Shown here piece by piece: positions 17,033-24,649 of a stretch of 64,000 bases of DNA. Source of the stretch: Marinoscillum sp040218045 (GTDB taxonomy: Bacteria; Bacteroidota; Bacteroidia; Cytophagales; Cyclobacteriaceae); contig JAVJQA010000031.1 of the NCBI GenBank assembly GCA_040218045.1, forward strand, positions 29,731-93,730, given 5' to 3'. The notes under the pieces are model-generated. The model made no database searches, was not told the DNA's origin, and saw only the letters and a list, made by a program, of their open reading frames with translations. Both the position numbers and the translations under genes were made by a program. Positions within the stretch are counted from its first letter, which is position 1. Each line of letters starts with the position of its first letter.

Positions 17033-17056
17033 CCGTCAGACAGGTTCAGCTGACGG
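17033..17056. terminator. Hairpin between convergent genes
   Basis: CCGTCAG (17033-17039) pairs with CTGACGG (17050-17056) around a 10-base loop, between the stops of the Ig-repeat gene and the 72-residue membrane protein gene. It may terminate both transcripts, although no long T run is present. A dispersed palindromic repeat is an alternative. Confidence 0.45.
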
Positions 17057-17066
17057 CAGTATTAAC

Positions 17067-17285
17067 TCATTTCATTGATTTGAAAATTCTCAGCACACCG
17101 ATAATCCCAACGAGGATCCCCAATCCAAGGCAGACATAGTACCAGGTTTCGGACATAGTGTAGCCACCAGAAACAGCATTCCCTAAAACCTGACCGAAAT
17201 CCTTTGGTGAATGGGATTGTGCCCAATAAACTAAAAAAATACCTAAAGCAGTAATTACTACTCCGCGGATCATTCCACTTTTCAT
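17067..17285 (-). CDS. Small two-helix membrane protein, 72 aa
   Basis: Two hydrophobic helices (about 7-22 and 48-66; IRGVVITALGIFLVYWAQ and YYVCLGLGILVGIIGVLRI) are joined by a polar loop. The protein ends in a short basic tail. I recognise no family function. It is transcribed alone and its upstream region contains the MITE-like inverted repeat. Confidence 0.6.
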   Translation of the reverse strand: MKSGMIRGVVITALGIFLVYWAQSHSPKDFGQVLGNAVSGGYTMSETWYYVCLGLGILVGIIGVLRIFKSMK

Positions 17286-17297
17286 ATTGAATTTGAG

Positions 17298-17436
17298 TTA
17301 GTCCTACTTTGACAAGTTATAACCACAGATACTGAAACAAGTTCAGTATGGCCTCTAGTTTAATAGAGTGAAGATTAAAACTAAGCAACGTCATGCTGAA
17401 TTAATTTCAGTATCTAAACTTGACGAAGTAGGATTA
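17298..17436. repeat. MITE-like long inverted repeat
   Basis: The arm at 17298-17352 and the arm at 17389-17436 are imperfect inverted copies. They share TCCTACTT, CAAGTT and AGATACTGAAA in the same order and spacing when one is reversed. Each arm also holds a small internal palindrome of the ACTGAA/TTCAG type. It has no coding potential. It is probably a dispersed non-autonomous repeat. Confidence 0.7.
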
Positions 17437-17489
17437 GTTGAAAATCAAATGTAAAACCATATGATTCAGCATTTGTTTAATTCACAACA

Positions 17490-17927
17490 TTATTCACTCC
17501 CTTCGATCATCTCTTTGATTGCTTTTAGCAATGCGTCCCAATTATTAATGGAATGCTTCCTTGCGTCCTCATTTTCAAACCCTTCTTGTATAATCGTCAG
17601 CGTGGTGTGCTCACCATCTGATTCCAATAGATTGGTAATGATCGAGTAGTTTTCCGGCTTGTCATCCAGGCTTGAAAAACTGCTGATGTAATCATACTTC
17701 AGTACTCTAAGTGGTTCAATTTCCAAAATAGTGCCTTTATCTACATAACTTGTTCCTTCCCATTCTCCTCTGAAGGTCAGGGACGACCCCTTTTCCCACT
17801 CCGACTCAGCTTGCGTGCCAAAGAAGTACACTTTTATTTTTTCCGGATTGACCAGAGCGTCCCATACTTCCTTTGCAGAAGCTTTTATTTGGATTGAATT
17901 CTCAATTTTTAATTCCTTATTGATCAT
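17490..17927 (-). CDS. SRPBCC-family (AHSA1-like) protein
   Basis: The 145-residue START-like protein has the N-terminal strand IENSIQIKASAKEVWDALVNPEKI, the central GSSLTFRGEWEG and ILEIEPLRVLKYDY strands, and a C-terminal helix (SINNWDALLKAIKEMIEG). SRPBCC proteins of this type bind hydrophobic ligands or act as Hsp90 activators. No catalytic residue can be assigned. It is the last gene of a four-gene minus-strand cluster with VOC, GyrI-like and WYL-regulator genes. Confidence 0.82.
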   Translation of the reverse strand: MINKELKIENSIQIKASAKEVWDALVNPEKIKVYFFGTQAESEWEKGSSLTFRGEWEGTSYVDKGTILEIEPLRVLKYDYISSFSSLDDKPENYSIITNLLESDGEHTTLTIIQEGFENEDARKHSINNWDALLKAIKEMIEGSE

Positions 17928-17938
17928 CAGTAGGTTCT

Positions 17939-18613
17939 TTAGTTTGAAATGATTTGATAATGTTTGACAGCTTCTTCATTGTGTGGCTCCATCAGGTCAA
18001 AGTATTGGTTGGCCACTTCATACTCCTTACAGACCTCAAAGGCCTTTTGAGCTTCTGTTTCTGACGCCCAGTAGATCAGGTCAACGAAGCCTTCATCTTT
18101 GGTGAGCAACTCTCTGCGCAAGAATCCAGGTTGGTGAATCAGGAACTCCTTTTCCAGACGATCAGAGACTTGCATCAATTGATCTGTGGTAACGTCGGAT
18201 TTCAGTTTGAATTCTGCCCATTCTATGATCGCGTTTACTGGTTGCTGTACTTTAAAATATGGATTGTAAATCAAGCCGATCACATTCTGCCAAGGGTCTT
18301 TAACCAGCGCCACCATCAGTCCTTCACCTACATCCTTAGGTTCTTCCAGTTCCTTGGCCCCGTTAGAAACCATGATGTCGTAAGCATCGGTGATGTCATC
18401 CACCGCCCAATAGGATAAAATATTTGTTGTTTTTGGTTCTGGGGTTTTTTCAGGCAAAAGGCCCAATTCGTATCCGCCAATATTGAAGCCAACATAAAAT
18501 GGCTCATTGAAATAAGGAGCAACACCGAATGCTTTGGTATACCACCCGGTTGCTGACTCAAGGTCATCTACCTTGTAGATAGTCGTTCTGAGTCCTTTAG
18601 CGCTGATGTTCAT
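17939..18613 (-). CDS. VOC-domain protein fused to an ABM-like domain
   Basis: Residues 1 to about 120 form a vicinal-oxygen-chelate (glyoxalase/bleomycin resistance) domain (RTTIYKVDDLESATGWYTKAFG, EPKTTNILSYWAVDDI, VKDPWQNVIGLIYNP). Residues about 125-224 look like a dimeric alpha-beta barrel of the antibiotic-biosynthesis-monooxygenase type (WAEFKLKS, FLIHQPGFLRRELL, FVDLIYWAS). The ATG at 18613 starts at the domain boundary, while the longer frame to 18646 is less likely. It is adjacent to SRPBCC and GyrI-like genes. The fusion suggests small-molecule binding or detoxification, with the substrate unknown. Confidence 0.8.
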   Translation of the reverse strand: MNISAKGLRTTIYKVDDLESATGWYTKAFGVAPYFNEPFYVGFNIGGYELGLLPEKTPEPKTTNILSYWAVDDITDAYDIMVSNGAKELEEPKDVGEGLMVALVKDPWQNVIGLIYNPYFKVQQPVNAIIEWAEFKLKSDVTTDQLMQVSDRLEKEFLIHQPGFLRRELLTKDEGFVDLIYWASETEAQKAFEVCKEYEVANQYFDLMEPHNEEAVKHYQIISN

Positions 18614-18669
18614 AGAGTTCTGGTTTTTTGAGTATTTACAAGCCAATCTTTGGAGAGAAAATTCTCCTT

Positions 18670-19299
18670 TTATTTCTTTTCTATTTGATATCTTAGAATA
18701 GTCTTGAGCTTTTCCGGGGCCACCCTTCTTGGGTCATTTAAATAGATTTCTTTGTGATACCCTGTAATCTCATAACCTTCCAGATCAAGCAGTTCATGTA
18801 TTTTATTGATTGAAGGCATTTCCTCTTCATAGGAACCCAGATGAAGAATTTGCGCGCACACACCTTCTTTCAGGTATTCAAACTTGACAATGTCAAAATT
18901 GAGATCCGGCTTTTTTTCCCTGCTCTGATGTATGGCTTTGAAAAAGTGGTCGGATTCCACCATATCAGGCATACGGATTTTGATTTGCCATAACCAAAGG
19001 TTGCGCGGCGTTTCCGTGAATTGATGCTGTGCGGACAGACCACCGGACACGTACCAGTGACATTCCATCTTTGGTACAGTGAAGTCGTTATCTTCCGCTT
19101 TGCAAAGAAATTTTATGTCGTAAGCCACTGTATAAATGGTTTCTATGGCAGATAAAAACCTGGAGTCTTCTGGTGAGGACTGGCCTCTGATAGTTAGATA
19201 GCCATATGAATCGAGTTCCACTATTTCAGCTGATTTTTTGGCTGAGTAGTAGGTGCGATCAGTTTTGGTAAGGTCTGTTTTGAGCATTTCCATGTTCAT
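18670..19299 (-). CDS. GyrI-like small-molecule-binding protein
   Basis: The 209-residue protein matches the GyrI-like (SOUL/GyrI superfamily) pattern: SYGYLTIRGQSSPEDSRF near the N-terminus, a repeated beta-alpha-beta half, and a C-terminal EGVCAQILHLGSYEEEMPSI with EIYLNDPRRVAPEKLKT. Such domains bind drugs or other small ligands and often occur free or fused to MerR/AraC regulators. It lies between the WYL regulator and the VOC gene, all on the minus strand. Confidence 0.85.
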   Translation of the reverse strand: MNMEMLKTDLTKTDRTYYSAKKSAEIVELDSYGYLTIRGQSSPEDSRFLSAIETIYTVAYDIKFLCKAEDNDFTVPKMECHWYVSGGLSAQHQFTETPRNLWLWQIKIRMPDMVESDHFFKAIHQSREKKPDLNFDIVKFEYLKEGVCAQILHLGSYEEEMPSINKIHELLDLEGYEITGYHKEIYLNDPRRVAPEKLKTILRYQIEKK

Positions 19300-19349
19300 G
19301 ATAATTTGGTTTCATGATCAAAGAAAAGCGGGAGAGTGACAGCCCTATG

Positions 19350-20327
19350 TCACTCAGTTATTTCGCTCAAAAAATATTTCTTATGATGATCAAACAACTC
19401 CTTTGAGTATTTGGCAACAAGGCCTTGAAGCTCATTGGGTGACAGCACTGTGGCTTCATCTCCGTACATCATGATCCACCTAGCTAAATAAGCATAGTGT
19501 GGGGTAATGAATTTCATATCCACATAATCTTTGTGTTTGGTTTCTTCTACAAACCCGTGAGCATACTTCTGGTCCTGGATAAAGCGAGACATTTTTTTTG
19601 TAAAGCGAATTTCAACTTCTTTGGCATCAGTACCACCTACCATCCCGTGTACAAAGTCCATAAAGTTTGGATGTTTGCCCGGATCAAAGGAATCAAGAAG
19701 AATTCTCAGGGTTTGGATGCGATCCGTTCTGAAGTCCCTGAAATCTTTTCGCAAGAGGCAATATCCGATCAGGTGCCACCGGCCGGAATAATGAACCAAC
19801 CCCAATGGCTCCACTTCCCGGTCATTGGTTTGCTCTGTATAGTTTGAATAATAGCTTATTTTGATTTTTTTCCTTGAGGCGAGCGCGGTTTGAATTTCTT
19901 CAATATGTGAATCCGGAAAATGCATTTTTGTTGCCGTAGGTGGTCCGATCACCGAGATGCTTTGTTCCAGATTCTCTAAAAACTCACGATCACGGTACCT
20001 CAGCACTGCTTTGATCTTGTAAAGTGCTTCTGAGAAGTTTCTGGCAATTTGGCTATCAGCATTTTTTTCAATGAATTTAGCACCAATTAAAATGGCTGAA
20101 GCTTCTTCCTTATTAAAGACTACCGGAGGTAAATGATAGCCTTCTACAATGAAATAGCCCTCACCAGCATCTCCACCAATAGGTACACCAGCTTCCATGA
20201 GAGATTTTATATCACGAAAGATTGTTCGGCGACTTACCACAAATCGCTCTTCCAATTCCTCCAGCGGAATCCGCGGTTTGCCTTGGAGATGTACCAAAAT
20301 GGCCGTGAGGCGATCAATTCTATTCAT
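19350..20327 (-). CDS. YafY-type HTH/WYL transcriptional regulator
   Basis: The 325-residue protein has an N-terminal HTH_11 domain (RIDRLTAILVHLQ, VSRRTIFRDIKSLMEAGVPI), a central WYL domain (SYYSNYTEQTNDREVEPLGLVHYSGRWHLIGYC, FRTDRIQTL) and a C-terminal WCX-like extension. WYL regulators sense nucleic acid or small-molecule ligands. It is the first gene of the cluster with GyrI-like, VOC and SRPBCC proteins and is the obvious candidate to regulate them. Confidence 0.9.
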   Translation of the reverse strand: MNRIDRLTAILVHLQGKPRIPLEELEERFVVSRRTIFRDIKSLMEAGVPIGGDAGEGYFIVEGYHLPPVVFNKEEASAILIGAKFIEKNADSQIARNFSEALYKIKAVLRYRDREFLENLEQSISVIGPPTATKMHFPDSHIEEIQTALASRKKIKISYYSNYTEQTNDREVEPLGLVHYSGRWHLIGYCLLRKDFRDFRTDRIQTLRILLDSFDPGKHPNFMDFVHGMVGGTDAKEVEIRFTKKMSRFIQDQKYAHGFVEETKHKDYVDMKFITPHYAYLARWIMMYGDEATVLSPNELQGLVAKYSKELFDHHKKYFLSEITE

Positions 20328-20410
20328 GACAGTTAAAAAATCTTATTTCGTGTCACCACTTCTTTTGGGGGACTTTCAAGTATAAAAAGGAAAATAAATG
20401 GCCTTCTACC

Positions 20411-20461
20411 CAAATTTAATTTTAATCGGTTTTCCGGTGGAGGTTTGCTGGATTAAATTTG
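20411..20461 (+). promoter_or_regulatory. Inverted repeat in the carB leader
   Basis: CAAATTTAAT (20411-20420) and ATTAAATTTG (20452-20461) are a perfect 10-bp inverted repeat separated by 31 bases. The right arm ends 37 bases before the carB ATG. It could be an operator or an RNA stem controlling carB. No pyrimidine-dependent leader peptide was recognised. Confidence 0.4.
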
Positions 20462-20498
20462 CCCCAATTTGTACCTATGTAACCTCGATTAGAAAATT

Positions 20499-23312
20499 AT
20501 GCCGAAAGATTCCAGTATTAAGTCAGTGCTCATTATCGGAAGTGGTCCAATCATTATTGGTCAAGCCTGCGAATTTGATTATTCGGGTACTCAAGCTTCC
20601 AGATCACTGAGAGAAGAAGGAATAGAAGTTATCCTGATTAATAGTAATCCAGCTACCATCATGACGGATCCGGTTACTGCGGATCATGTTTACCTGAAGC
20701 CGTTGACTAAAAAATCTATCAAAGAGATTTTAGAAAAGCATGACATTGATGCGGTGCTTCCAACTCAGGGTGGTCAAACTGCTTTGAACCTGGCCATTGA
20801 TTGTGAGAAAGCCGGAATTTGGGAAAAATACAATGTACGCATCATCGGAGTAGATATCAATGCGATTGAAACTACGGAAGATCGTGAGAAATTCCGAATG
20901 AAGATGCATGAGCTTGGGGTCAACGTTTGTAAAGGCGAAACGGCCACCTCATTCCTGAAGGGTAAGGAGATTGCTCAGGAAATCGGATTTCCGTTAGTGA
21001 TCAGACCTTCATATACCCTTGGTGGTTATGGTGGAGGTTTTGTTAACACAGCAGAGGAATTTGACAAAGCACTAAATGCAGGCCTGCAAGCCTCACCAAT
21101 TCATGAAGTACTTGTAGAGCAGAGTATCCTGGGGTGGAAGGAATATGAGCTGGAGCTGCTTAGAGATAATATTGGCAACATCATCATTATCTGTAGCATC
21201 GAGAACTTCGATCCCATGGGGATTCACACAGGAGACAGTATCACTGTAGCTCCTGCGATGACACTACCAGATACGATCTATCAGAACATGAGAGATCTGG
21301 CAATCAGAATGATGAATGGAATCGGGCAGTTTGCTGGCGGTTGTAACGTCCAGTTTGCAGTAGATCCGGATACTGACCGCATCATTGGAATTGAGATCAA
21401 CCCAAGGGTTTCGAGATCTTCAGCACTTGCGTCAAAAGCAACTGGCTACCCTATTGCCAAGATTGCTGCAAAGTTGGCCATTGGTTACAACCTGGATGAG
21501 TTAAAAAACCAAATCACAAAAACCACCTCGGCATTTTTTGAGCCGGCCCTGGACTATGTGATTGTAAAAATACCAAGATGGAACTTTGACAAGTTTCCAG
21601 GTTCTGATAGAAAATTAGGACTGCAAATGAAGTCTGTAGGCGAGGCAATGGGTATTGGTCGCAACTTCCAGGAAGCACTTCAGAAAGCGTGTCAATCACT
21701 TGAAATCAAGAGAAATGGTCTTGGTGCGGATGGTAAAGAACTAAAAGATCAGGCTGCACTACTCCATAGCCTGGAGAACCCAAGTTGGAACAGACTTTTT
21801 CATGTGTATGATGCTTTTAAGTTGGGCATACCTTTTAAGACCATCTATAAGCTGACGAAAATTGATCCGTGGTTCCTTCATCAGATTGAAGAGCTGATCC
21901 TTTTGGAGGATGAAATAGAAACTTACACCCTCGATAATGTTCCAAAATCTCTTTTGAAAGAAGCAAAGGAAAAGGGATATGCGGATCGACAGATTGCGCA
22001 CTTATTGAAGTGTCTGGAAAGTGAAGTGTACACCAAGAGAAATGAGTTTGGAATCAAGCGGGTTTATAAACTTGTAGATACCTGTGCAGCGGAATTTGAA
22101 GCTCAGACTCCTTACTACTATTCCGCTTTTGATGATGAAAATGAATCCATACCATCAGACAAGAAAAAGATAGTAGTACTAGGTTCAGGTCCGAACAGGA
22201 TTGGACAGGGTATAGAGTTTGACTATTCGTGTGTGCATGGAGTTTTAGCTGCGAAGGAAGCTGGTTATGAGACCATCATGATCAACTGTAATCCAGAAAC
22301 AGTTTCCACAGACTTTGATGTGGCGGATAAACTTTACTTTGAACCGGTTTTCTGGGAACATATTTACGACATTATCCTTCATGAAAAGCCTGAAGGAGTG
22401 ATTGTTCAGCTCGGCGGACAGACGGCACTGAAGTTGTCAGAAAAACTCAGTAGATACGGCATCAAAATCATTGGTACAAGCTTTGAAGCTCTGGATCTGG
22501 CCGAAGATCGCGGTAGGTTCTCCGACCTTTTGAAGGAGCAAAATATTCCATATCCGCAATATGGGACTATTGAAGATGCCGAGGAGGCCATTGAATTGTC
22601 CAAAGAAATCGGGTTTCCACTGCTTGTAAGACCAAGTTATGTACTGGGAGGGCAGAATATGAAAATTGTGATCAACGAGCAGGAGCTTGAAGAGCACGTA
22701 GTAAACCTTCTGAAGCATAAAAATGACGGGAAGATCTTACTCGATCACTTCTTGGAGAAGGCCATAGAAGCTGAAGCGGATGCTATCTGCGATGGTGAGG
22801 ATGTGTACATCATCGGCATTATGCAGCATATAGAGCCAGCGGGCATCCACTCAGGTGATTCTTATGCCGTATTACCTCCTTATAACCTGGGTGATTTTGT
22901 GATGCGCCAGATAGAGGAGTATACCATCAAAATTGCAAAGGCGTTGAGAACAGTTGGCCTGATCAATATACAATTTGCTATCAAGGAAGATAAGGTCTAT
23001 ATCATCGAAGCGAACCCAAGAGCATCCCGAACAGTTCCATTTATTTGTAAAGCTTACCGTGAGCCATATGTGAACTATGCCACTAAAGTGATGCTTGGAG
23101 ACAAGAAAGTGAAGGATTTTGATTTCAAGCCATACAAACGTGGATACGCTATTAAGGAGCCGGTTTTTTCATTCCATAAATTCCCGAACGTGAACAAAGA
23201 GCTAGGGCCTGAGATGAAATCAACAGGTGAGGCGATTTACTTCATTGACGACTTAATGGATGATTATTTCTTAGAAATCTACGCAGAACGAAACCTGTAC
23301 CTTAGTAGATAA
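20499..23312 (+). CDS. carB: Carbamoyl-phosphate synthase large subunit, without MGS domain
   Basis: The 937-residue protein has both ATP-grasp halves, each starting with the expected motif (IGSGPIIIGQACEFDYSG and LGSGPNRIGQGIEFDYS) and containing GGQTALNL or GGQTALKLS plus EINPRVSRSSALASKATGYP or EANPRASRTVPF. It uses ammonia from CarA, bicarbonate and two ATP to make carbamoyl phosphate for arginine and pyrimidines. E. coli CarB has about 1070 residues. The missing C-terminus is the allosteric MGS-like domain, so UMP/ornithine control of the E. coli type is not expected. carA is not adjacent. Confidence 0.95.
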   Translation: MPKDSSIKSVLIIGSGPIIIGQACEFDYSGTQASRSLREEGIEVILINSNPATIMTDPVTADHVYLKPLTKKSIKEILEKHDIDAVLPTQGGQTALNLAIDCEKAGIWEKYNVRIIGVDINAIETTEDREKFRMKMHELGVNVCKGETATSFLKGKEIAQEIGFPLVIRPSYTLGGYGGGFVNTAEEFDKALNAGLQASPIHEVLVEQSILGWKEYELELLRDNIGNIIIICSIENFDPMGIHTGDSITVAPAMTLPDTIYQNMRDLAIRMMNGIGQFAGGCNVQFAVDPDTDRIIGIEINPRVSRSSALASKATGYPIAKIAAKLAIGYNLDELKNQITKTTSAFFEPALDYVIVKIPRWNFDKFPGSDRKLGLQMKSVGEAMGIGRNFQEALQKACQSLEIKRNGLGADGKELKDQAALLHSLENPSWNRLFHVYDAFKLGIPFKTIYKLTKIDPWFLHQIEELILLEDEIETYTLDNVPKSLLKEAKEKGYADRQIAHLLKCLESEVYTKRNEFGIKRVYKLVDTCAAEFEAQTPYYYSAFDDENESIPSDKKKIVVLGSGPNRIGQGIEFDYSCVHGVLAAKEAGYETIMINCNPETVSTDFDVADKLYFEPVFWEHIYDIILHEKPEGVIVQLGGQTALKLSEKLSRYGIKIIGTSFEALDLAEDRGRFSDLLKEQNIPYPQYGTIEDAEEAIELSKEIGFPLLVRPSYVLGGQNMKIVINEQELEEHVVNLLKHKNDGKILLDHFLEKAIEAEADAICDGEDVYIIGIMQHIEPAGIHSGDSYAVLPPYNLGDFVMRQIEEYTIKIAKALRTVGLINIQFAIKEDKVYIIEANPRASRTVPFICKAYREPYVNYATKVMLGDKKVKDFDFKPYKRGYAIKEPVFSFHKFPNVNKELGPEMKSTGEAIYFIDDLMDDYFLEIYAERNLYLSR

Positions 23313-23326
23313 GTTATTAGTATACT

Positions 23327-23578
23327 ATGATCAAGTTTTTATTAATTGTTGTACTGTTTTGTTACCTACTTTATAGAGTCGGGGGCTTTCTATTTAGAAT
23401 GCTGTTCATAGGAGCCCAGCAGCAGCAACGCAACCAGTATCAGGGTAATCATCAAAGTAATCAGTCGAAAAAGGCTCCTGGAAGTAATCTGAACATTGAC
23501 CATATCCCACAAAAAGACCAAAAAAATCAGAAGGATTTTAATGGAGGGGAATATGTTGATTTTGAAGAGGTTAAGTAG
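23327..23578 (+). CDS. DUF4834-like small membrane protein
   Basis: The 83-residue protein has one N-terminal membrane helix (FLLIVVLFCYLLYRVGGFLFRMLF), a Gln/Asn-rich middle and the C-terminal NGGEYVDFEEVK. The last segment is typical of the DUF4834 family of Bacteroidota. The function is unknown. It starts 14 bases after carB and is probably in the same transcript. Confidence 0.75.
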   Translation: MIKFLLIVVLFCYLLYRVGGFLFRMLFIGAQQQQRNQYQGNHQSNQSKKAPGSNLNIDHIPQKDQKNQKDFNGGEYVDFEEVK

Positions 23579-23649
23579 ATTTTATTATGGGAGTGAATAC
23601 TCTCTAGTAGAAATCTATGGGTGCGTTATTCGAATTCGGCAACATCTCT

Positions 23650-23657
23650 TAGTTTTG
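23650..23657 (+). promoter_or_regulatory. Candidate -7 promoter box of accD
   Basis: TAGTTTTG matches TAnnTTTG and lies 22 bases before the accD ATG, leaving a short leader. A -33 element is not clear. Confidence 0.45.
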
Positions 23658-23679
23658 CAGACTCACATAAAATCAGCAC

Positions 23680-24519
23680 ATGGCTTGGTTTAAAAGACAA
23701 GACAAAGGAATTCATACTCCTACTGAAAAGAAGAAAGAAGCTCCAGACGGACTTTGGTACAAAACCCCAAGTGGTAATATCATCCACATGCGCGAGTTGA
23801 AAAACAACTCGTATGTGTGTCCTGATGATGATTATCATGTTCGGATTGGCTCAAAGGAGTATTTTGAAATCCTGTTTGACAACAATAAATTCACCGAGTT
23901 GGACGAGAATTTGACCTCTGCCGACCCATTGAAATTTACGGATAGCAAGAAATACCCCGACAGGATTATTGCCACTCAGAATAAAACGAACCTCAAAGAT
24001 GCGGTGAGGACTGCTCATGGTAAGATGAATGGTCTCGACATTACTATTTGCTGTATGGACTTTGCGTTCATAGGCGGATCTATGGGTTCAGTGGTTGGGG
24101 AAAAGATCGCCAGAGGCATTGATTACTCACTGAAGAAAAAGATTCCTTTCCTCATGATTTCCAAATCAGGAGGAGCCCGAATGATGGAAGCAGGGTTTTC
24201 TTTGATGCAGATGGCGAAAACTTCTGCGAAGCTGGCCTTGCTATCTGAGGCTAGAATCCCGTACGTTTCGTTATTGACAGATCCTACCACAGGTGGAGTT
24301 ACAGCTTCTTTTGCGATGCTTGGAGATTTCAACATTGCTGAACCTGGCGCGTTGATCGGTTTTGCAGGTCCACGAGTGATTCGCGAAACAATCGGGAAAG
24401 ATTTGCCAAAAGGGTTTCAAAGCTCTGAGTTCGTGCTTGACCATGGATTTTTAGATTTTATTGTAGATAGAAGACAGCTAAAAGCAAAGCTTACTTCCCT
24501 ACTCAAGATGGTCTATTGA
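23680..24519 (+). CDS. accD: Acetyl-CoA carboxylase carboxyltransferase subunit beta
   Basis: The 279-residue protein has the crotonase-fold carboxyltransferase core (FAFIGGSMGSVVGEKI, SGGARMMEAGFSLMQMAKTSA, LTDPTTGGVTASFAMLGD, IGFAGPRVIRETI). It transfers carboxyl from carboxybiotin to acetyl-CoA with AccA in fatty acid synthesis. The N-terminal zinc ribbon is degraded. Of the four cysteines expected from E. coli AccD only Cys47 remains, and the other three positions are Thr29, Gly32 and Asp50. The surrounding fold residues are kept (LWYK, MRELKNNSYVCP, DYHVRI). Confidence 0.95.
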   Translation: MAWFKRQDKGIHTPTEKKKEAPDGLWYKTPSGNIIHMRELKNNSYVCPDDDYHVRIGSKEYFEILFDNNKFTELDENLTSADPLKFTDSKKYPDRIIATQNKTNLKDAVRTAHGKMNGLDITICCMDFAFIGGSMGSVVGEKIARGIDYSLKKKIPFLMISKSGGARMMEAGFSLMQMAKTSAKLALLSEARIPYVSLLTDPTTGGVTASFAMLGDFNIAEPGALIGFAGPRVIRETIGKDLPKGFQSSEFVLDHGFLDFIVDRRQLKAKLTSLLKMVY

Positions 24520-24605
24520 TCTATGAGTTTTTCTAAAACAAAAACAGTAAAAAATACGGAGCAATAATTGAACTCTCCTACCTTTAATGAGAAGGGTTTA
24601 TCACT

Positions 24606-24613
24606 TATATTTG
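24606..24613 (+). promoter_or_regulatory. Candidate -7 promoter box of nqrF
   Basis: TATATTTG matches TAnnTTTG and lies 36 bases before the nqrF ATG, in the gap after accD. A -33 element at normal spacing is not evident. Confidence 0.45.
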
Positions 24614-24649
24614 CTCCCAATTTAAGTTAAATCAAAAGGCTTCAGACCT

